Below, piece after piece: positions 1 through 9,017 of a stretch of DNA of 27,875 nucleotides. The stretch is taken from assembly GCA_001275005.1 (NCBI GenBank), contig JWZX01002980.1, forward strand, positions 1-27,875, in the 5' to 3' direction. Both the position numbers and the translations under genes were made by a program. Source of the stretch: Chrysochromulina tobinii (Eukaryota; Haptophyta; Prymnesiales; Chrysochromulinaceae). The notes beneath the pieces were generated by a model that was given only the letters and a program-made list of their open reading frames with translations, did not search any database and was not told the DNA's origin. The stretch's first letter is position 1; each line of letters begins with the position of its first letter.

Positions 1-554
1 TATGGCACCCATCAAACACATGGTCGGCAGTCAGTTTCGTCGAGGTGCTCCCAGCTCCCCCTTGCGACTCTACAGATTTCTGTTTTTTCACACAGGACGG
101 CTCGCTTCGCCAGCCACGCACCGGCGCGCCATTTGAGAAACAATCTAGATTCGCTATAGTGGCTATACGTGTTGCGTGTGTTCTCGGCGTCGACCGGACC
201 ACTGACGGACCACCGAAGTCGGTATACGCCCTGAATCTAGGCGGGCAACATTAGAGAATTAGTAGCATATGCATTAGAGGTCGTCGTCTCGTTTGGGAGG
301 TGTGCACTTGTGTATGAGGCAGGCAGCGATTTCGGATTTGAGTGCGTGAACTCTCTATCGTATGAACAATGTTCTCTCGACGGTCTCAGATGTATCGGGA
401 ACCGAGGAGTCCGTCCGCGATGCGCGACCAGATGAAACCGATAACCATTATTATGTAACGCTAAATATAAACCATTATTCATGCTCTGGTTATTTGTGTC
501 GATTCACGATTTTTTTGAAGATCATGAGTCACGTGCCAGCCCGACAGGAACCGG
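1..554. other. No gene recognised
   Basis: Only short open frames (under about 90 codons) without recognisable motifs are present. The 3' flank of the branching-enzyme gene, which is on the minus strand, must lie here. The stretch is less GC-rich than the genes. No tRNA, rRNA or repeat was seen. The first 130 bases could hold the end of a neighbouring gene, but nothing supports a specific model. Confidence 0.5.
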
Positions 555-2765
555 CTAAAGTGAAGCAGCAGCACGCTGGCACACACTGCGTGGTGGCACC
601 CGAACGAGCAACGCGCCCGTTGCTTGCGGCTTGACACCCGCAGTATCCAGCGGCGGAAGCGCGTCCGGCACTGCGCTCGGCACCACCTCAATCACCGTCG
701 GCCTCTCCCGCCCGCCAAAGCGAGCGGCGTCCGATTCGAGCAGCAGCACGCCAACAGGCACGCAGACATCCTGCCATGCATATCGCACGGTCGCGGTCAT
801 GCGAGAATCAAAGTTGAAGATGAAGAGCGTGCTGCCGCGTATGAGCCAGAGAAGCTGCTTCGCCTGCGAGATGCCGCACTCACGGCCGTCCACACCTCTG
901 GGCGCCGCCGAGTCGAGCCAGGGATGCTCACCCTGGAGCGCATGCATGGCCGCATCGAATCCTTGGAGCTGCGCATACAGGAGCAACGGGTCATCTACGA
1001 GGTCCCAGCGGCGGCGTGCCATGCGGAGCGAGTGACCATTAGCCGGCGTCGGGAAGTCGATCCACTCGGGGTGGCCAAACTCGTTACCCATGAAATTGAG
1101 ATAGGCCTCGCCGCCAAGCGCACAAGTGAGCAGCCGCACCATCTTATGCAAGGCCATGCCACGCACAATCGACTCACTGGGAGGGGCGAGAAGCGACATG
1201 CCCTGGTACATGGCTTCACCCATCAGCCGGAAGGCAAGCGTCTGCCCGCCGACAATCGAGCCGTCGTGGCATTCACAGTATGCGAGACGGCGCTCCTCGT
1301 CGCGCCGTCGGCAGAGCTCCGTCGCCAGGAGCGCCATGTCGAGCGGCTCGGACGCTGGGGCGCTCAGCAGCCGCTCCCACAGTGGCGGCAGTCCCATGGC
1401 CTGGCGCAGGTCGAAACCGACGCCCTTGGCGAGCACGGGTGCGCACAAGCCGGGCAGCCCCGAATGCTCCTCCGCGATGGTCAAGAGCGACGGCCTCACT
1501 AGCTCGTGGGCAAGCAGGTTGACCAGCTTGAAGTAGCTCAGAGCGCTCACGTCGACCTCGCCGTGCAGGCCGAAGAAATCGGCCAAGCCACCATCGAAGC
1601 GACCACGTCCGTGGAGCGAACGATGCCGGTAGAGCGCGGTGCTCACGGCATCAAACCGGAAGCCGTCGATGCGGTACGCCTCCGCAAACCAGCACACCTG
1701 CGCAAGCAAGAAGCGCAGCACCTCGAGACGCCCGAAGTCGAATAGGCGCGTACCCCACACGGTATGCCAACCGTCTGGCCCGTCCAGAAAGTATTGGCCC
1801 TCGGATCCGTCAAAGGCGTGGAGACCCTCGCGCGAGTTGGCGGACGCGTGCGAGTGCACGAGCTCGACGAAGACTTGCAGCCCGTGGCCATGAGCCGCAT
1901 CGATGAGCTCTTGCAGCTCTGCGGGCGTCCCGAATCGTGACGAGGGCGCGAAGAACGACGTGACCTGATAGCCGAAGCTCGCGTAGTATCCGTGCTCCTG
2001 CACGGCCATGAGCAGGAGTGCAGTGTAGCCAAGTGCGACGACGCGCGGCAGCACATTGCATTTGAAGTGCGTCCAGCCCGCAATCAAGGGCGATGATGAC
2101 GAGATGCCGACGTGGACCTCGTACACTCGGAGAGAGGGAGCGCTGGTCGGGGCTGGTCGGGGATGGCGCCAGGCAAAGTTGAGAATGTCCTCGGGCGGTA
2201 CGATGGCGCTCATTTCGCCCGTGAGTTGATCCTGGGTTGTGCACTGCGCCCACGCCGGCACGCGCGTCTCGACGACATTGGCCGTCTTGGCGCCACCGCT
2301 GGAGCCTTGCCCTCGTATGTGAACCACAGCCTTGTAGCGCATGCCCGGCCGGACTGCCCGCGTGCCGTCAGGGAGGTCGTGCACAAACGTCTCGAAGACG
2401 CCATTGCCGTTGCGGCTACACGGATGCCGATTGGGATCCCATGCGTTGAAGTCCCCTACGAGGCTGACAGCGAGTGCTGCCGGCGCCCACTCCCGATAGC
2501 GAAACCCATGAGGCTTGCGTTGCAGCCCAAAGGAGTGCAAACCATTCGTGAAGCAGAAATCGTGCAGACTGCCCTCCGCCACGCATATCTCCGCGAGTGT
2601 GCGCTCAAAGTGGTCGTGCCGGTCATTGATGGTCGGCAGCCAGTGCTTGAGCGCTGAATAGTCTGAGGCTATCCACGATGGCTCGTCGTGCTGTGGCTGG
2701 CACTGGAGCGACGCAGTCACCGGTGCTGGCGCCAAAACTCGTGTCGGTGCCGGCGTAAGTGGCAT
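555..2765 (-). CDS. GBE1: 1,4-alpha-glucan (glycogen/starch) branching enzyme
   Basis: Eukaryotic-type GH13 branching enzyme of 736 residues (about 700 is usual). It would cut alpha-1,4 glucan chains and rejoin them by alpha-1,6 links in storage polysaccharide synthesis. A CBM48-like N-terminal module (YREWAP, about 90-110) precedes the barrel. Seen motifs: YYASFGYQVTSFFAPSSRFG (260-279), region I as ELVHSHAS (301-308), nucleophile D372 in DGFRFDAVS, acid/base E432 in TIAEEHSG, H500-D501 in ECHDGS, and FMGNEFGHPEWIDFP (558-572). The catalytic triad is intact, but region I has Glu where the family has Asp, and the usual SHDQALVGDK is CHDGSIVGGQ. The start is the first ATG in frame; the frame stays open to 2840 but only with a TTG there. 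No clear plastid targeting peptide is seen, so a cytosolic location is inferred. Confidence 0.93.
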   Translation of the reverse strand: MPLTPAPTRVLAPAPVTASLQCQPQHDEPSWIASDYSALKHWLPTINDRHDHFERTLAEICVAEGSLHDFCFTNGLHSFGLQRKPHGFRYREWAPAALAVSLVGDFNAWDPNRHPCSRNGNGVFETFVHDLPDGTRAVRPGMRYKAVVHIRGQGSSGGAKTANVVETRVPAWAQCTTQDQLTGEMSAIVPPEDILNFAWRHPRPAPTSAPSLRVYEVHVGISSSSPLIAGWTHFKCNVLPRVVALGYTALLLMAVQEHGYYASFGYQVTSFFAPSSRFGTPAELQELIDAAHGHGLQVFVELVHSHASANSREGLHAFDGSEGQYFLDGPDGWHTVWGTRLFDFGRLEVLRFLLAQVCWFAEAYRIDGFRFDAVSTALYRHRSLHGRGRFDGGLADFFGLHGEVDVSALSYFKLVNLLAHELVRPSLLTIAEEHSGLPGLCAPVLAKGVGFDLRQAMGLPPLWERLLSAPASEPLDMALLATELCRRRDEERRLAYCECHDGSIVGGQTLAFRLMGEAMYQGMSLLAPPSESIVRGMALHKMVRLLTCALGGEAYLNFMGNEFGHPEWIDFPTPANGHSLRMARRRWDLVDDPLLLYAQLQGFDAAMHALQGEHPWLDSAAPRGVDGRECGISQAKQLLWLIRGSTLFIFNFDSRMTATVRYAWQDVCVPVGVLLLESDAARFGGRERPTVIEVVPSAVPDALPPLDTAGVKPQATGALLVRVPPRSVCQRAAASL

Positions 2766-2860
2766 ATCTGGGTGCCGTCGCCGTGGACGGCGACGCCGTC
2801 GGCATGCACCGTAAGCACATGTTCCATCATCACACCACAAAAAATAGCTTTCACAGCCAT
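2717..2860 (-). other. Upstream ORF overlapping the branching-enzyme start
   Basis: On the minus strand an ATG in good context (G at -3, G at +4) at 2860 opens a 47-codon frame, starting MAVKAIFCGV, that stops at 2717. It overlaps the chosen branching-enzyme ATG at 2765 in a different frame. If both lie on one transcript, it would reduce initiation at the main start. It could also be a chance frame or part of an unrecognised first exon; no in-phase splice joining it to the enzyme was found. Confidence 0.3.
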
Positions 2861-3125
2861 ATCATTCACCCCCAAGTACGATTCGAAACGAAACTCGGAT
2901 CGGCTGCGGGGAGCGGTCGGCTCCGGCTCTGCGGCTGTTGAGTCGGCCGCGGTTTCGGTCGTCGCGTTGTCGTGCGCCGCCCTGTGCGGGCGCGGGGTGC
3001 GTTGGTGGGTTGGGATGGTTGTGAGGTTCGTCTGTGTGATCCGTATGCCCGTGTGTGCCCGTGTGCGGGTGTGTCCCGGCTCTTTTCATGGCGTCCCTTC
3101 CTGAAACATTCACACCTTCCCGACG
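2766..3125. promoter_or_regulatory. Divergent intergenic region between GBE1 and ERCC8
   Basis: These 360 bases separate two genes transcribed away from each other and must hold both promoters. No clear TATA box was seen. The plus-strand half is rich in GT/TG runs (about 3000-3070). The assignment rests on gene layout only. Confidence 0.45.
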
Positions 3126-4634
3126 ATGCGCATGCACAGGACGTACAGCGGCATGGTCCCTCTCACACAGAGTCGCGAGCTCGGCCGTGGGCGGGGCCAG
3201 CTGGTCAGGTTCGCGGCTGGGCTGCGCGCCACTGCGCTCGAGCTCTCCACACATCTCGAGCTGGCCAGCGCACACGCCGAAGAGATCACCGCCCTCTCTC
3301 TCGACTATGTTGATGCGCGATATCTGCTCTCTTCGTCAGGCGATGGTGCCATTTCGCTTTGGGACGTGGAGGACCGCGTCGTTGGCATTGATGCAAGCAG
3401 TCGGCCAGCAAATAGGACCGGCCCATCCGAGCCTCTGTGCACGCTTAGCCCCGGGAACAATCCTGATGCACATCGCAAGGCGGTAACCTGCGTGCAGTGG
3501 TTTCCTCAGGACACAGGCCTCTTCGCCACAGGTGGTTTGGACAGCTTTGTCAAGCTGTGGGATACGAATAGTCTTACCGTGGCGTGCGATTTCAAATTGC
3601 CGGGCCGCGTGCACTGCCTAGCCATGTCGCCCATTGCGACGATGCACACACTCATCGCCACCTGCAGCGAGGGCGTCACGGCTCTTTGCCTCTGCGATCC
3701 AGCCACAGGCAGTGCGGCGCATCGCATCCCAGGCCACCGTGCCTCCGCTTGGGCGGTCGCGTGGAGCCCGCGCGAGGAGCATCAGCTTGTGAGTGGTGGC
3801 GCCGACCGCTCCGTGCGCGTGTGGGACGTGCGGCGGGCGGGCTCCTGCTTACGAGCGCTCGATATGCACGACTCGGTGAGCGAGCGCCGCCGGCTGAGCG
3901 AATCAGTGCGCGGCGGTGCGCTCGCCCCGCTCGCGAAGCCAACGACGGTGCCGTCCGCTGTACGCGAGTTTGCTGCCCCCTCAGCGCATAGTGGTCCCGT
4001 GACGAGCCTCGCCTTCGTGGGCGAGGGCTTGATGCTGCTAACGGCCGGACGCGACCACCGACTGCGGCTATGGGACGCGCAGACAGGCGCCCACATGCTC
4101 GTGCACTATGCGGGCGCCTTCAACACCTCCAGGCACACGAAGCAGCTCGCCGTGTCCTCTGGCGGAGGCGGCGGGCTTGGGTGCGCGCGCGTCTTCTTTC
4201 CAAGTTCCGACGGCATCGCCGTGTACGAGGTGCTCACCGGTCGTAAGGTAACCACCCTCAAGGCGCACCTGGGCGAGGTCACCTGCTGTGTCGCCTCGCC
4301 GTGGGATGCACGCGTCTTCTCGGGCGGAGCCGACTGCACTGTGCACGCATGGACGCCACCGCCGTGTGGCCTGGCCAAGCCCACGCCGTGCGAGCAGCCA
4401 ACACGAGACACAGGACCAACGGGCGCTGATGGTAGCGTGCACGTGGATGATGTGCTGGCGCCGCTGGCTCGCGGGGCCGAAACTGGGAGTCGCCCGGCCG
4501 TCGTCGAGCTCGATGACGTCGACGCGTGGAGCGACGACGAGGAGGAAGCGCCCGTCACGGCGCCCGCGCCTCGTGCTCGTGCTGGGCGGGGGCGCGGGCA
4601 AGGCGGCGTACGCAAGCGGCACCGCAGTTCGTGA
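3126..4634 (+). CDS. ERCC8: CSA/ERCC8, WD40 DNA-repair protein
   Basis: WD40 propeller of 502 residues that matches the Cockayne syndrome A protein along its length. CSA is the substrate receptor of the DDB1-CUL4 ubiquitin ligase, which acts at stalled RNA polymerase II in transcription-coupled repair in the nucleus. Seen: RYLLSSSGDGAISLWD, VQWFPQDTGLFATGGLDSF, VKLWDTNSL, AVAWSPREEHQLVSGGADRS followed by VRVWDVRRAGSCL (a WDxR DDB1-binding box), and LRLWDAQTG. Near the C-terminus VDAWSDDEEE parallels the acidic DAWSSSDEEG tail of human CSA. It is about 100 residues longer than human CSA (396), owing to a Ser/Arg-rich insert near 250-290 and a basic Arg/Gly tail that may be a nuclear localisation signal. 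ATG 3126 has A at -3; ATG 3153 (MVPLTQSRELG) lines up better with the human start and is a strong alternative. Confidence 0.92.
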   Translation: MRMHRTYSGMVPLTQSRELGRGRGQLVRFAAGLRATALELSTHLELASAHAEEITALSLDYVDARYLLSSSGDGAISLWDVEDRVVGIDASSRPANRTGPSEPLCTLSPGNNPDAHRKAVTCVQWFPQDTGLFATGGLDSFVKLWDTNSLTVACDFKLPGRVHCLAMSPIATMHTLIATCSEGVTALCLCDPATGSAAHRIPGHRASAWAVAWSPREEHQLVSGGADRSVRVWDVRRAGSCLRALDMHDSVSERRRLSESVRGGALAPLAKPTTVPSAVREFAAPSAHSGPVTSLAFVGEGLMLLTAGRDHRLRLWDAQTGAHMLVHYAGAFNTSRHTKQLAVSSGGGGGLGCARVFFPSSDGIAVYEVLTGRKVTTLKAHLGEVTCCVASPWDARVFSGGADCTVHAWTPPPCGLAKPTPCEQPTRDTGPTGADGSVHVDDVLAPLARGAETGSRPAVVELDDVDAWSDDEEEAPVTAPAPRARAGRGRGQGGVRKRHRSS

Positions 4635-4884
4635 TGTCTAAGTCTCGGGCCCAGCTTGCGCTCGGAAGCGAACTTGGATACGAGCCGCACACCGCACGCG
4701 GTGGCTCGTTCACGTCAACCGGTGCGCTGACCGCGGTCGCGCACCTTCCTCGCCGGGGGCACCGCGCGCCGCGGCGCCCGGGCGCCGGGGGCCGCGTGGT
4801 CGCCGCGACTCTAGGTACTGTGTCTTTTGCGAGACACGCTTCGTTTGCAATCGAAAACACTATAAACTCCCACCCCAAACTGTG

Positions 4885-5676
4885 TCAGTCTTCCCAGCGT
4901 GCCACGACTCCGCCTCGCAAGAGCCGCGAAAGACATCCGGGGTTCCGGCCGCGCCGCAGTGCTTGGCGGCCACGGCGTGCGCGAAGCCCTTCAGAGTCGG
5001 CCCGTGTCTCGCCGACCCCCATGAGAATGCTCGCATACAGCACACCCAATCCCACGAGGAGTAAGGCCGCCACAGTATAATAGCCGGCGTGCGACTCGTC
5101 GTTCGCCATCGGCGCATGGTAAAGCTCAAGGCCATCACGAATCCGCTGCTGGCCCGAGCAGCTTACTGGCTGGCAGAAGCGCTCATCCATGACCTCAAAC
5201 ACAGTATGATGCAGGCCAGCGCGCTCACTGCTGACAATAATACAGTCGTGCATCAGGTGCTGGCAAAACGCACGGCGCGCCTCGAGCTCCACGGGACGGC
5301 AGGAGCTCCGCCCAGGCTGATGCTGACGCAAGGCAGAGACCCACGATGGGCAGCGAAGGATGTCACAGTACTCGGCGAGGCACGTTCCACCCGCTGCTGG
5401 AAGAGAGTCGGTGTGCCGTCGAACAAGGTGCGCGTCAATGTACTGCTCCGACTTGAAAACCTTGCCGCACAGCCCGCACCGCCATTGCCTCTGTGTCACA
5501 GGCTGCTTTGCGCGCTCGAAAAGCAGCAAATGGTCGTGCTCGTCGTGAAGCACGCAGTTCGACGAGAGCTGCGCTCCAAGCTGGCGCACAGCGGGCAGCA
5601 AACCGTCGGCGATGATCTTGCGTGCCTCTCGCGAGGCCTCGCGGTCGCACGAAGTCGCAATTTCGAGTCCCGCCAT
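4885..5676 (-). CDS. C2H2 zinc-finger protein with a C-terminal membrane segment
   Basis: 263 residues from ATG 5676. A single C2H2 finger, WRCGLCGKVFKSEQYIDAHL continuing VRRH, occupies residues 65-88. It is followed by a Cys-rich block with CLAEYCDILRC (99-109) and further Cys/His pairs (FCQHLMHDC 138-146, FCQPVSC 167-173). A hydrophobic stretch, YYTVAALLLVGLGVLYASIL (199-218), looks like one transmembrane helix. After it comes an Arg-rich tail. The finger plus the LAEYCDIL-type block recalls a widely conserved but uncharacterised eukaryotic C2H2 family that also occurs in plants; this link is from memory. The pairing of a finger with a membrane anchor argues against an ordinary DNA-binding factor. 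The frame runs up to ATG 5778, but the extra 34 residues look non-coding, so 5676 (MAGLEIATSC) was chosen. It is convergent with ERCC8 and divergent from CCDC93. Confidence 0.75.
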   Translation of the reverse strand: MAGLEIATSCDREASREARKIIADGLLPAVRQLGAQLSSNCVLHDEHDHLLLFERAKQPVTQRQWRCGLCGKVFKSEQYIDAHLVRRHTDSLPAAGGTCLAEYCDILRCPSWVSALRQHQPGRSSCRPVELEARRAFCQHLMHDCIIVSSERAGLHHTVFEVMDERFCQPVSCSGQQRIRDGLELYHAPMANDESHAGYYTVAALLLVGLGVLYASILMGVGETRADSEGLRARRGRQALRRGRNPGCLSRLLRGGVVARWED

Positions 5677-5862
5677 TACGATTCGAAGGGTGTTCACAAC
5701 ACCCCCACCGGAAATAGACACGTAGGGAGCCGGGACACACCGGGTGGGGGGAGCAAGGATCACACACGACACACACATGTGAACTCCGGTGTGTTTCGTG
5801 AACTCACTTGTTTATGTCGCAGTGCGGCGTCACCGACGCCGTCTGTGTGCCGACGCTGAGTG
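5677..5862. promoter_or_regulatory. Short divergent intergenic region, zinc-finger gene / CCDC93
   Basis: The 186 bases between the two divergent start codons must carry both promoters if the chosen starts are right. It contains CA-rich stretches (5760-5778). No TATA box was recognised. Confidence 0.4.
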
Positions 5863-7668
5863 ATGTTTGGCCAAAAAAAGGGCGAGTCGGTGGCACTCGC
5901 CGCATCGGCGGCGGACGCACAGGCGCGCTTCGATGAGCTCGTCGATCTGCTGGTTGCCGCCGGCTACCACCGTGCGCGCATCTCGTCGCTCGCGCCGTTT
6001 GACAAGATCGTCGGCGGCATGGCCTGGTGCATGACAGCGACGAGCGTTGACGTTGATGTCGAGTTCCTCGAGAATGCGACCATTGGTCAAAAGATCAAGA
6101 TTGGTGAGAACATCGAACGCACGCTCAAGTTCATGAAGTGCCGCATCCCGCTCCAGGCGCACCAGATCCAGGGTCTCGACTACGCCGCCATCTTCCCCGT
6201 GGTGCAGTGGCTCGTCAAGCAGGCGTACGCTTTCCGAGAGGAAATTGCCGATGCCACTCGGCGTCTCTCTGCGAACCAGTTCGATCGCAATTACGTGCTG
6301 CCCGCCGACGCTGAGCTCGCCACACGCCGTGCCGCAGCGCGTCCGACGGGTCAGCGGCTCTGCACATGCTACGCCCCCGTACGCCGGTTCCGCCCAAAGA
6401 GTCATGGCGGCGCGTCGGTCGCCGCTCTGCACGCCCGCCGCGTGCTCATGGAGTTCGGCACGCAGGTGAGCGCCCTCGCTGCCGCCGAGGTGGCCGCCGC
6501 GGAGAGCGCCGAGAACTCAAAGGACAAGGCCAAGGGCAGCGCGGAGGAGGAGCCCGTGGACGCCGAGGCGGCTGCCAAGCTCGAGGAGGCGCTGACCGAC
6601 ATGGCGGAGACCAGCCAAGATGCCGAGCAGGGCGTCTCGCAGAACCGGATCGGCAAGCTGGTCCAAATGGGCGCGTCCGACATCCAGCAGGCGGCGCTCG
6701 AATTCGCCAAGAAGAGCGAGGCCCTCCTCTCGAGCGGCGAGATGGCGGCCGCCCACCGGCTGCGGGCCGAGCGAGAGGCCACCGAGCGGCAGCTCGAGCA
6801 CGAGCGGCGCCAGCTCCAGCAAGTGGCCGATCGCGCAGCCGCCGTTGCGGCCTCCCTTGCGGCCGGCGAGGCCCTCAAAGCGCAGGTGCACAAGCAAATG
6901 GGCACCATTGCGGCCGAGCGCGCCGAGTTGGCGCGCGAGATGGCAGAGCTCGAGGCGCAGGCGGCGAGCGCCCCGCCGGAGGAGCTCGCCAAGCTGCAGG
7001 AGCTCGTGTTCCTTTGCGAGCGCATGAGCCAACAGAAGTCCGAGTTCAAGAAGCAGTGCGCTCGGCAGATGGAGGAGATGAACAGCGAGCTCGCGAGCCT
7101 CGAGCAGGATCAGGCGAAGAGTGCAGACGACGACGAAACGGCCAACCTGGTCGAGATCGAACGGCTGCACGCTGCGGAAGATGGCAAGGCCAGCCAGATG
7201 CGCCGGCTCGTCGGTCAAAAGGGGCGTGAGATCTCGGCTCTGCACCGACAGGTGGATGATATTCCCAGCAGCGCGGAGCTCATGCAGTACGAGCGCCGCT
7301 TTCGTGAGCTCAACCAACAGGTTGCAAGCAAGCTCGAGGAGACGAGGAAGTTCTACAGCCTCTTCAACACGCTCGAAGAGAAGAAGGGCTACCTCTCGAA
7401 AGAAGTGAGTCTGCTGAACTCAATCCACGAGAACTACACAAAAGCCGCCGCCGGAAACAAGGACCGCATCGTCGAGTCAGTCGAAGGGCTGCTCAAGAGC
7501 GTGCAACAGAACCTGCAAAAGGTAGAGCAACGCCTCAAGGATGCCGTCTCGGCGAGGGACGCGACGCAGCAACGCTACGACAAGCTCGTCGAGAAGCAGC
7601 GCAAGTACTTCCAGCTGGTGAAAGAGTACCAGGCTGAGTGCCAGCGCAATGAGATGCTGTCATCGTGA
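5863..7668 (+). CDS. CCDC93: CCDC93, subunit of the CCC/Commander endosomal complex
   Basis: 601 residues (human about 631). The N-terminal 115 residues form the NN-CH (calponin-homology-like) domain typical of the family: LVDLLVAAGYHRARISSL, FDKIVGGMAWCMTATSVDVD, ENATIGQKIKIGENIE and HQIQGLDYAAIFPVVQWLVK. A low-complexity Ala/Glu linker follows (about 200-250), then long coiled coils to the end, closing with LVKEYQAECQRNEML. CCDC93 pairs with CCDC22 and COMMD proteins in the Commander complex, which recycles membrane proteins from endosomes. The start is the ATG at 5863. The C-terminus ends a few residues after NEML; the stop follows a GT-rich motif (TCGTGAGGG), so a small terminal exon cannot be excluded. 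Confidence 0.93.
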   Translation: MFGQKKGESVALAASAADAQARFDELVDLLVAAGYHRARISSLAPFDKIVGGMAWCMTATSVDVDVEFLENATIGQKIKIGENIERTLKFMKCRIPLQAHQIQGLDYAAIFPVVQWLVKQAYAFREEIADATRRLSANQFDRNYVLPADAELATRRAAARPTGQRLCTCYAPVRRFRPKSHGGASVAALHARRVLMEFGTQVSALAAAEVAAAESAENSKDKAKGSAEEEPVDAEAAAKLEEALTDMAETSQDAEQGVSQNRIGKLVQMGASDIQQAALEFAKKSEALLSSGEMAAAHRLRAEREATERQLEHERRQLQQVADRAAAVAASLAAGEALKAQVHKQMGTIAAERAELAREMAELEAQAASAPPEELAKLQELVFLCERMSQQKSEFKKQCARQMEEMNSELASLEQDQAKSADDDETANLVEIERLHAAEDGKASQMRRLVGQKGREISALHRQVDDIPSSAELMQYERRFRELNQQVASKLEETRKFYSLFNTLEEKKGYLSKEVSLLNSIHENYTKAAAGNKDRIVESVEGLLKSVQQNLQKVEQRLKDAVSARDATQQRYDKLVEKQRKYFQLVKEYQAECQRNEMLSS

Positions 7669-7871
7669 GGGCGCAAATCGTGCGCAGGCGTGCGTTCGCG
7701 GGTGGGAGGCGGCCTGGAAGACCGACGCTGTCACCGTGGTCTGACAGGCAAGTGTGTGTTGGGTCCGGGGCTTAATCCGGGGCGCGGGAGGGGGGCGCGA
7801 ATATTAAGATAATTATTAATACGGCTTGACCTTCTTAAACACCGTTCTTTTGGACGATTGATTCGATGTTT
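7669..7871. other. Convergent intergenic region
   Basis: It holds the 3' ends of CCDC93 (+) and the sulfotransferase gene (-). An AT-rich stretch at about 7799-7822 (ATATTAAGATAATTATTAAT) stands out against the GC-rich surroundings and may mark the transcript ends. No gene is seen. Confidence 0.4.
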
Positions 7872-8804
7872 TCAGCAATCCGTGTTTCCAAACGGACGGT
7901 AGCCCGTCTTGAGTGCCTTCCTCCTGAAGAGCTGCCACATCAGGCACACCACAGTGTGGTTGGCGTACGCATCATCGATGGAAGCAACCTGTGCGCCAGA
8001 CCCGGCCACCTTGCGGTGAATGTGCGGATTGTCGGCTAGCGTGAAGGCGCAGCGCAACGCCTCATCAGTGACGCGCGTTTGCATCCCCACGAAGTCCACC
8101 ATGCCGCGCAACACGGCGCCACGCTTGGAGGCATCGGTCAGGTCTTCGTAGGAGACCTGCAGCAGCCGGGCATGTTGCAACGCCCGAAACCGGCCGTAAT
8201 GAAACCAGATATGCTTCCAGCTACGGGCGAGGCGCAGTGCGTGACGATGGAAAGTCGGCGCGTCGAAGCAGTCACGAAGCATGCCACCACTGTGCAAACT
8301 CTGAGACCGCAGCGCACGGCGACACATCACGCTTGTGCTCTCCGAGCCTAAGGGTCGGCCAACAACCAACTCTCTCCAATTCACATGCCGTTTGTACTCG
8401 GCCCAGATGGATCGGTACGGATCGCGCACGACAACAATTGCGCTGATGAAACGGAGCGGCTCACACTTGGCGTACTGGGGCTTACGCGTCACGTTGAACC
8501 GAAGCAAGCCAGAGCCATCAGGCACAAAATCAAAAGAATCGATATGAGATGGATGAGCCTTGACTGCAACTACGCTTCGATCGCACCGCCCTTCGCCCGG
8601 AAGTAAGGGTATGAGCGACGGGTCGCCGTATATAGACCCGGTGTAAGTGCCGGTTGAGTAATCAAGAAGCATGCGAAGCCACGTGTTTCCAGCACCCGGG
8701 AACGTCCAAAGGAGCGGCGGAAGGTGCCGAGCGCGCTGCAAGCGGGTTAAGAAGCGGCGATAGCCCCAGCGCCGCAGGCAGTAAGCTGCGTCCTTGGTCT
8801 GCAT
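7872..8804 (-). CDS. Sulfotransferase, WSCD-like
   Basis: 310 residues. The 5'-phosphosulfate-binding loop reads LLWTFPGAGNTWLRMLLDYS, with TGTYTGSIYGD directly after it (31-61). VKAHPSH (81-87) follows, and the 3'-phosphate site is ISAIVVVRDPYRSIWAEYKR (120-139). A late YEDL (219-222) is also typical. The loop and the TGxYTGS continuation match the sulfotransferase domain of animal WSCD1/2 and related protist proteins, which transfer sulfate from PAPS to glycans. No WSC domain, signal peptide or membrane anchor is present in this frame, though Golgi sulfotransferases normally have one. An upstream exon may be missing, or the enzyme may be cytosolic. The acceptor cannot be told. Confidence 0.85.
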   Translation of the reverse strand: MQTKDAAYCLRRWGYRRFLTRLQRARHLPPLLWTFPGAGNTWLRMLLDYSTGTYTGSIYGDPSLIPLLPGEGRCDRSVVAVKAHPSHIDSFDFVPDGSGLLRFNVTRKPQYAKCEPLRFISAIVVVRDPYRSIWAEYKRHVNWRELVVGRPLGSESTSVMCRRALRSQSLHSGGMLRDCFDAPTFHRHALRLARSWKHIWFHYGRFRALQHARLLQVSYEDLTDASKRGAVLRGMVDFVGMQTRVTDEALRCAFTLADNPHIHRKVAGSGAQVASIDDAYANHTVVCLMWQLFRRKALKTGYRPFGNTDC

Positions 8805-9017
8805 TTTTTCCTCGCAGTGAATTCACACATGAGCTTGGTTGTGTGTACCGTGGCCGGGCCGGGGCGCGGGGATGTTTAGCACGGCGGTTTGGCGCATGGC
8901 GGGAGCGGATCGGTCGTGGGGATGGCACCAGTAGTATATAAACACACAATGTTCGCAGCATACTTCGAGTCAAGCGCGCGCATGGCCAGACGCTACGTGT
9001 GGCGTTCACGCGCCTAA
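8805..9017. other. Intergenic, upstream of the sulfotransferase gene
   Basis: These 213 bases separate the sulfotransferase start from the stop of the next minus-strand gene. They contain TATATAAA at 8935-8942, read on the plus strand. On the minus strand this gives TTTATATA, about 130 bases before the sulfotransferase ATG, where it could act as a TATA element; its orientation is ambiguous. Confidence 0.3.

Noticed and set aside
7655-7760. Terminal intron in CCDC93 (GTGAGG at the stop)
   Set aside because: The donor is weak and no downstream exon with recognisable homology was found.
8935-8942. TATATAAA as a plus-strand promoter
   Set aside because: No plus-strand gene follows; it faces the 3' end of a minus-strand gene. 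A role on the minus strand is possible but unproven.
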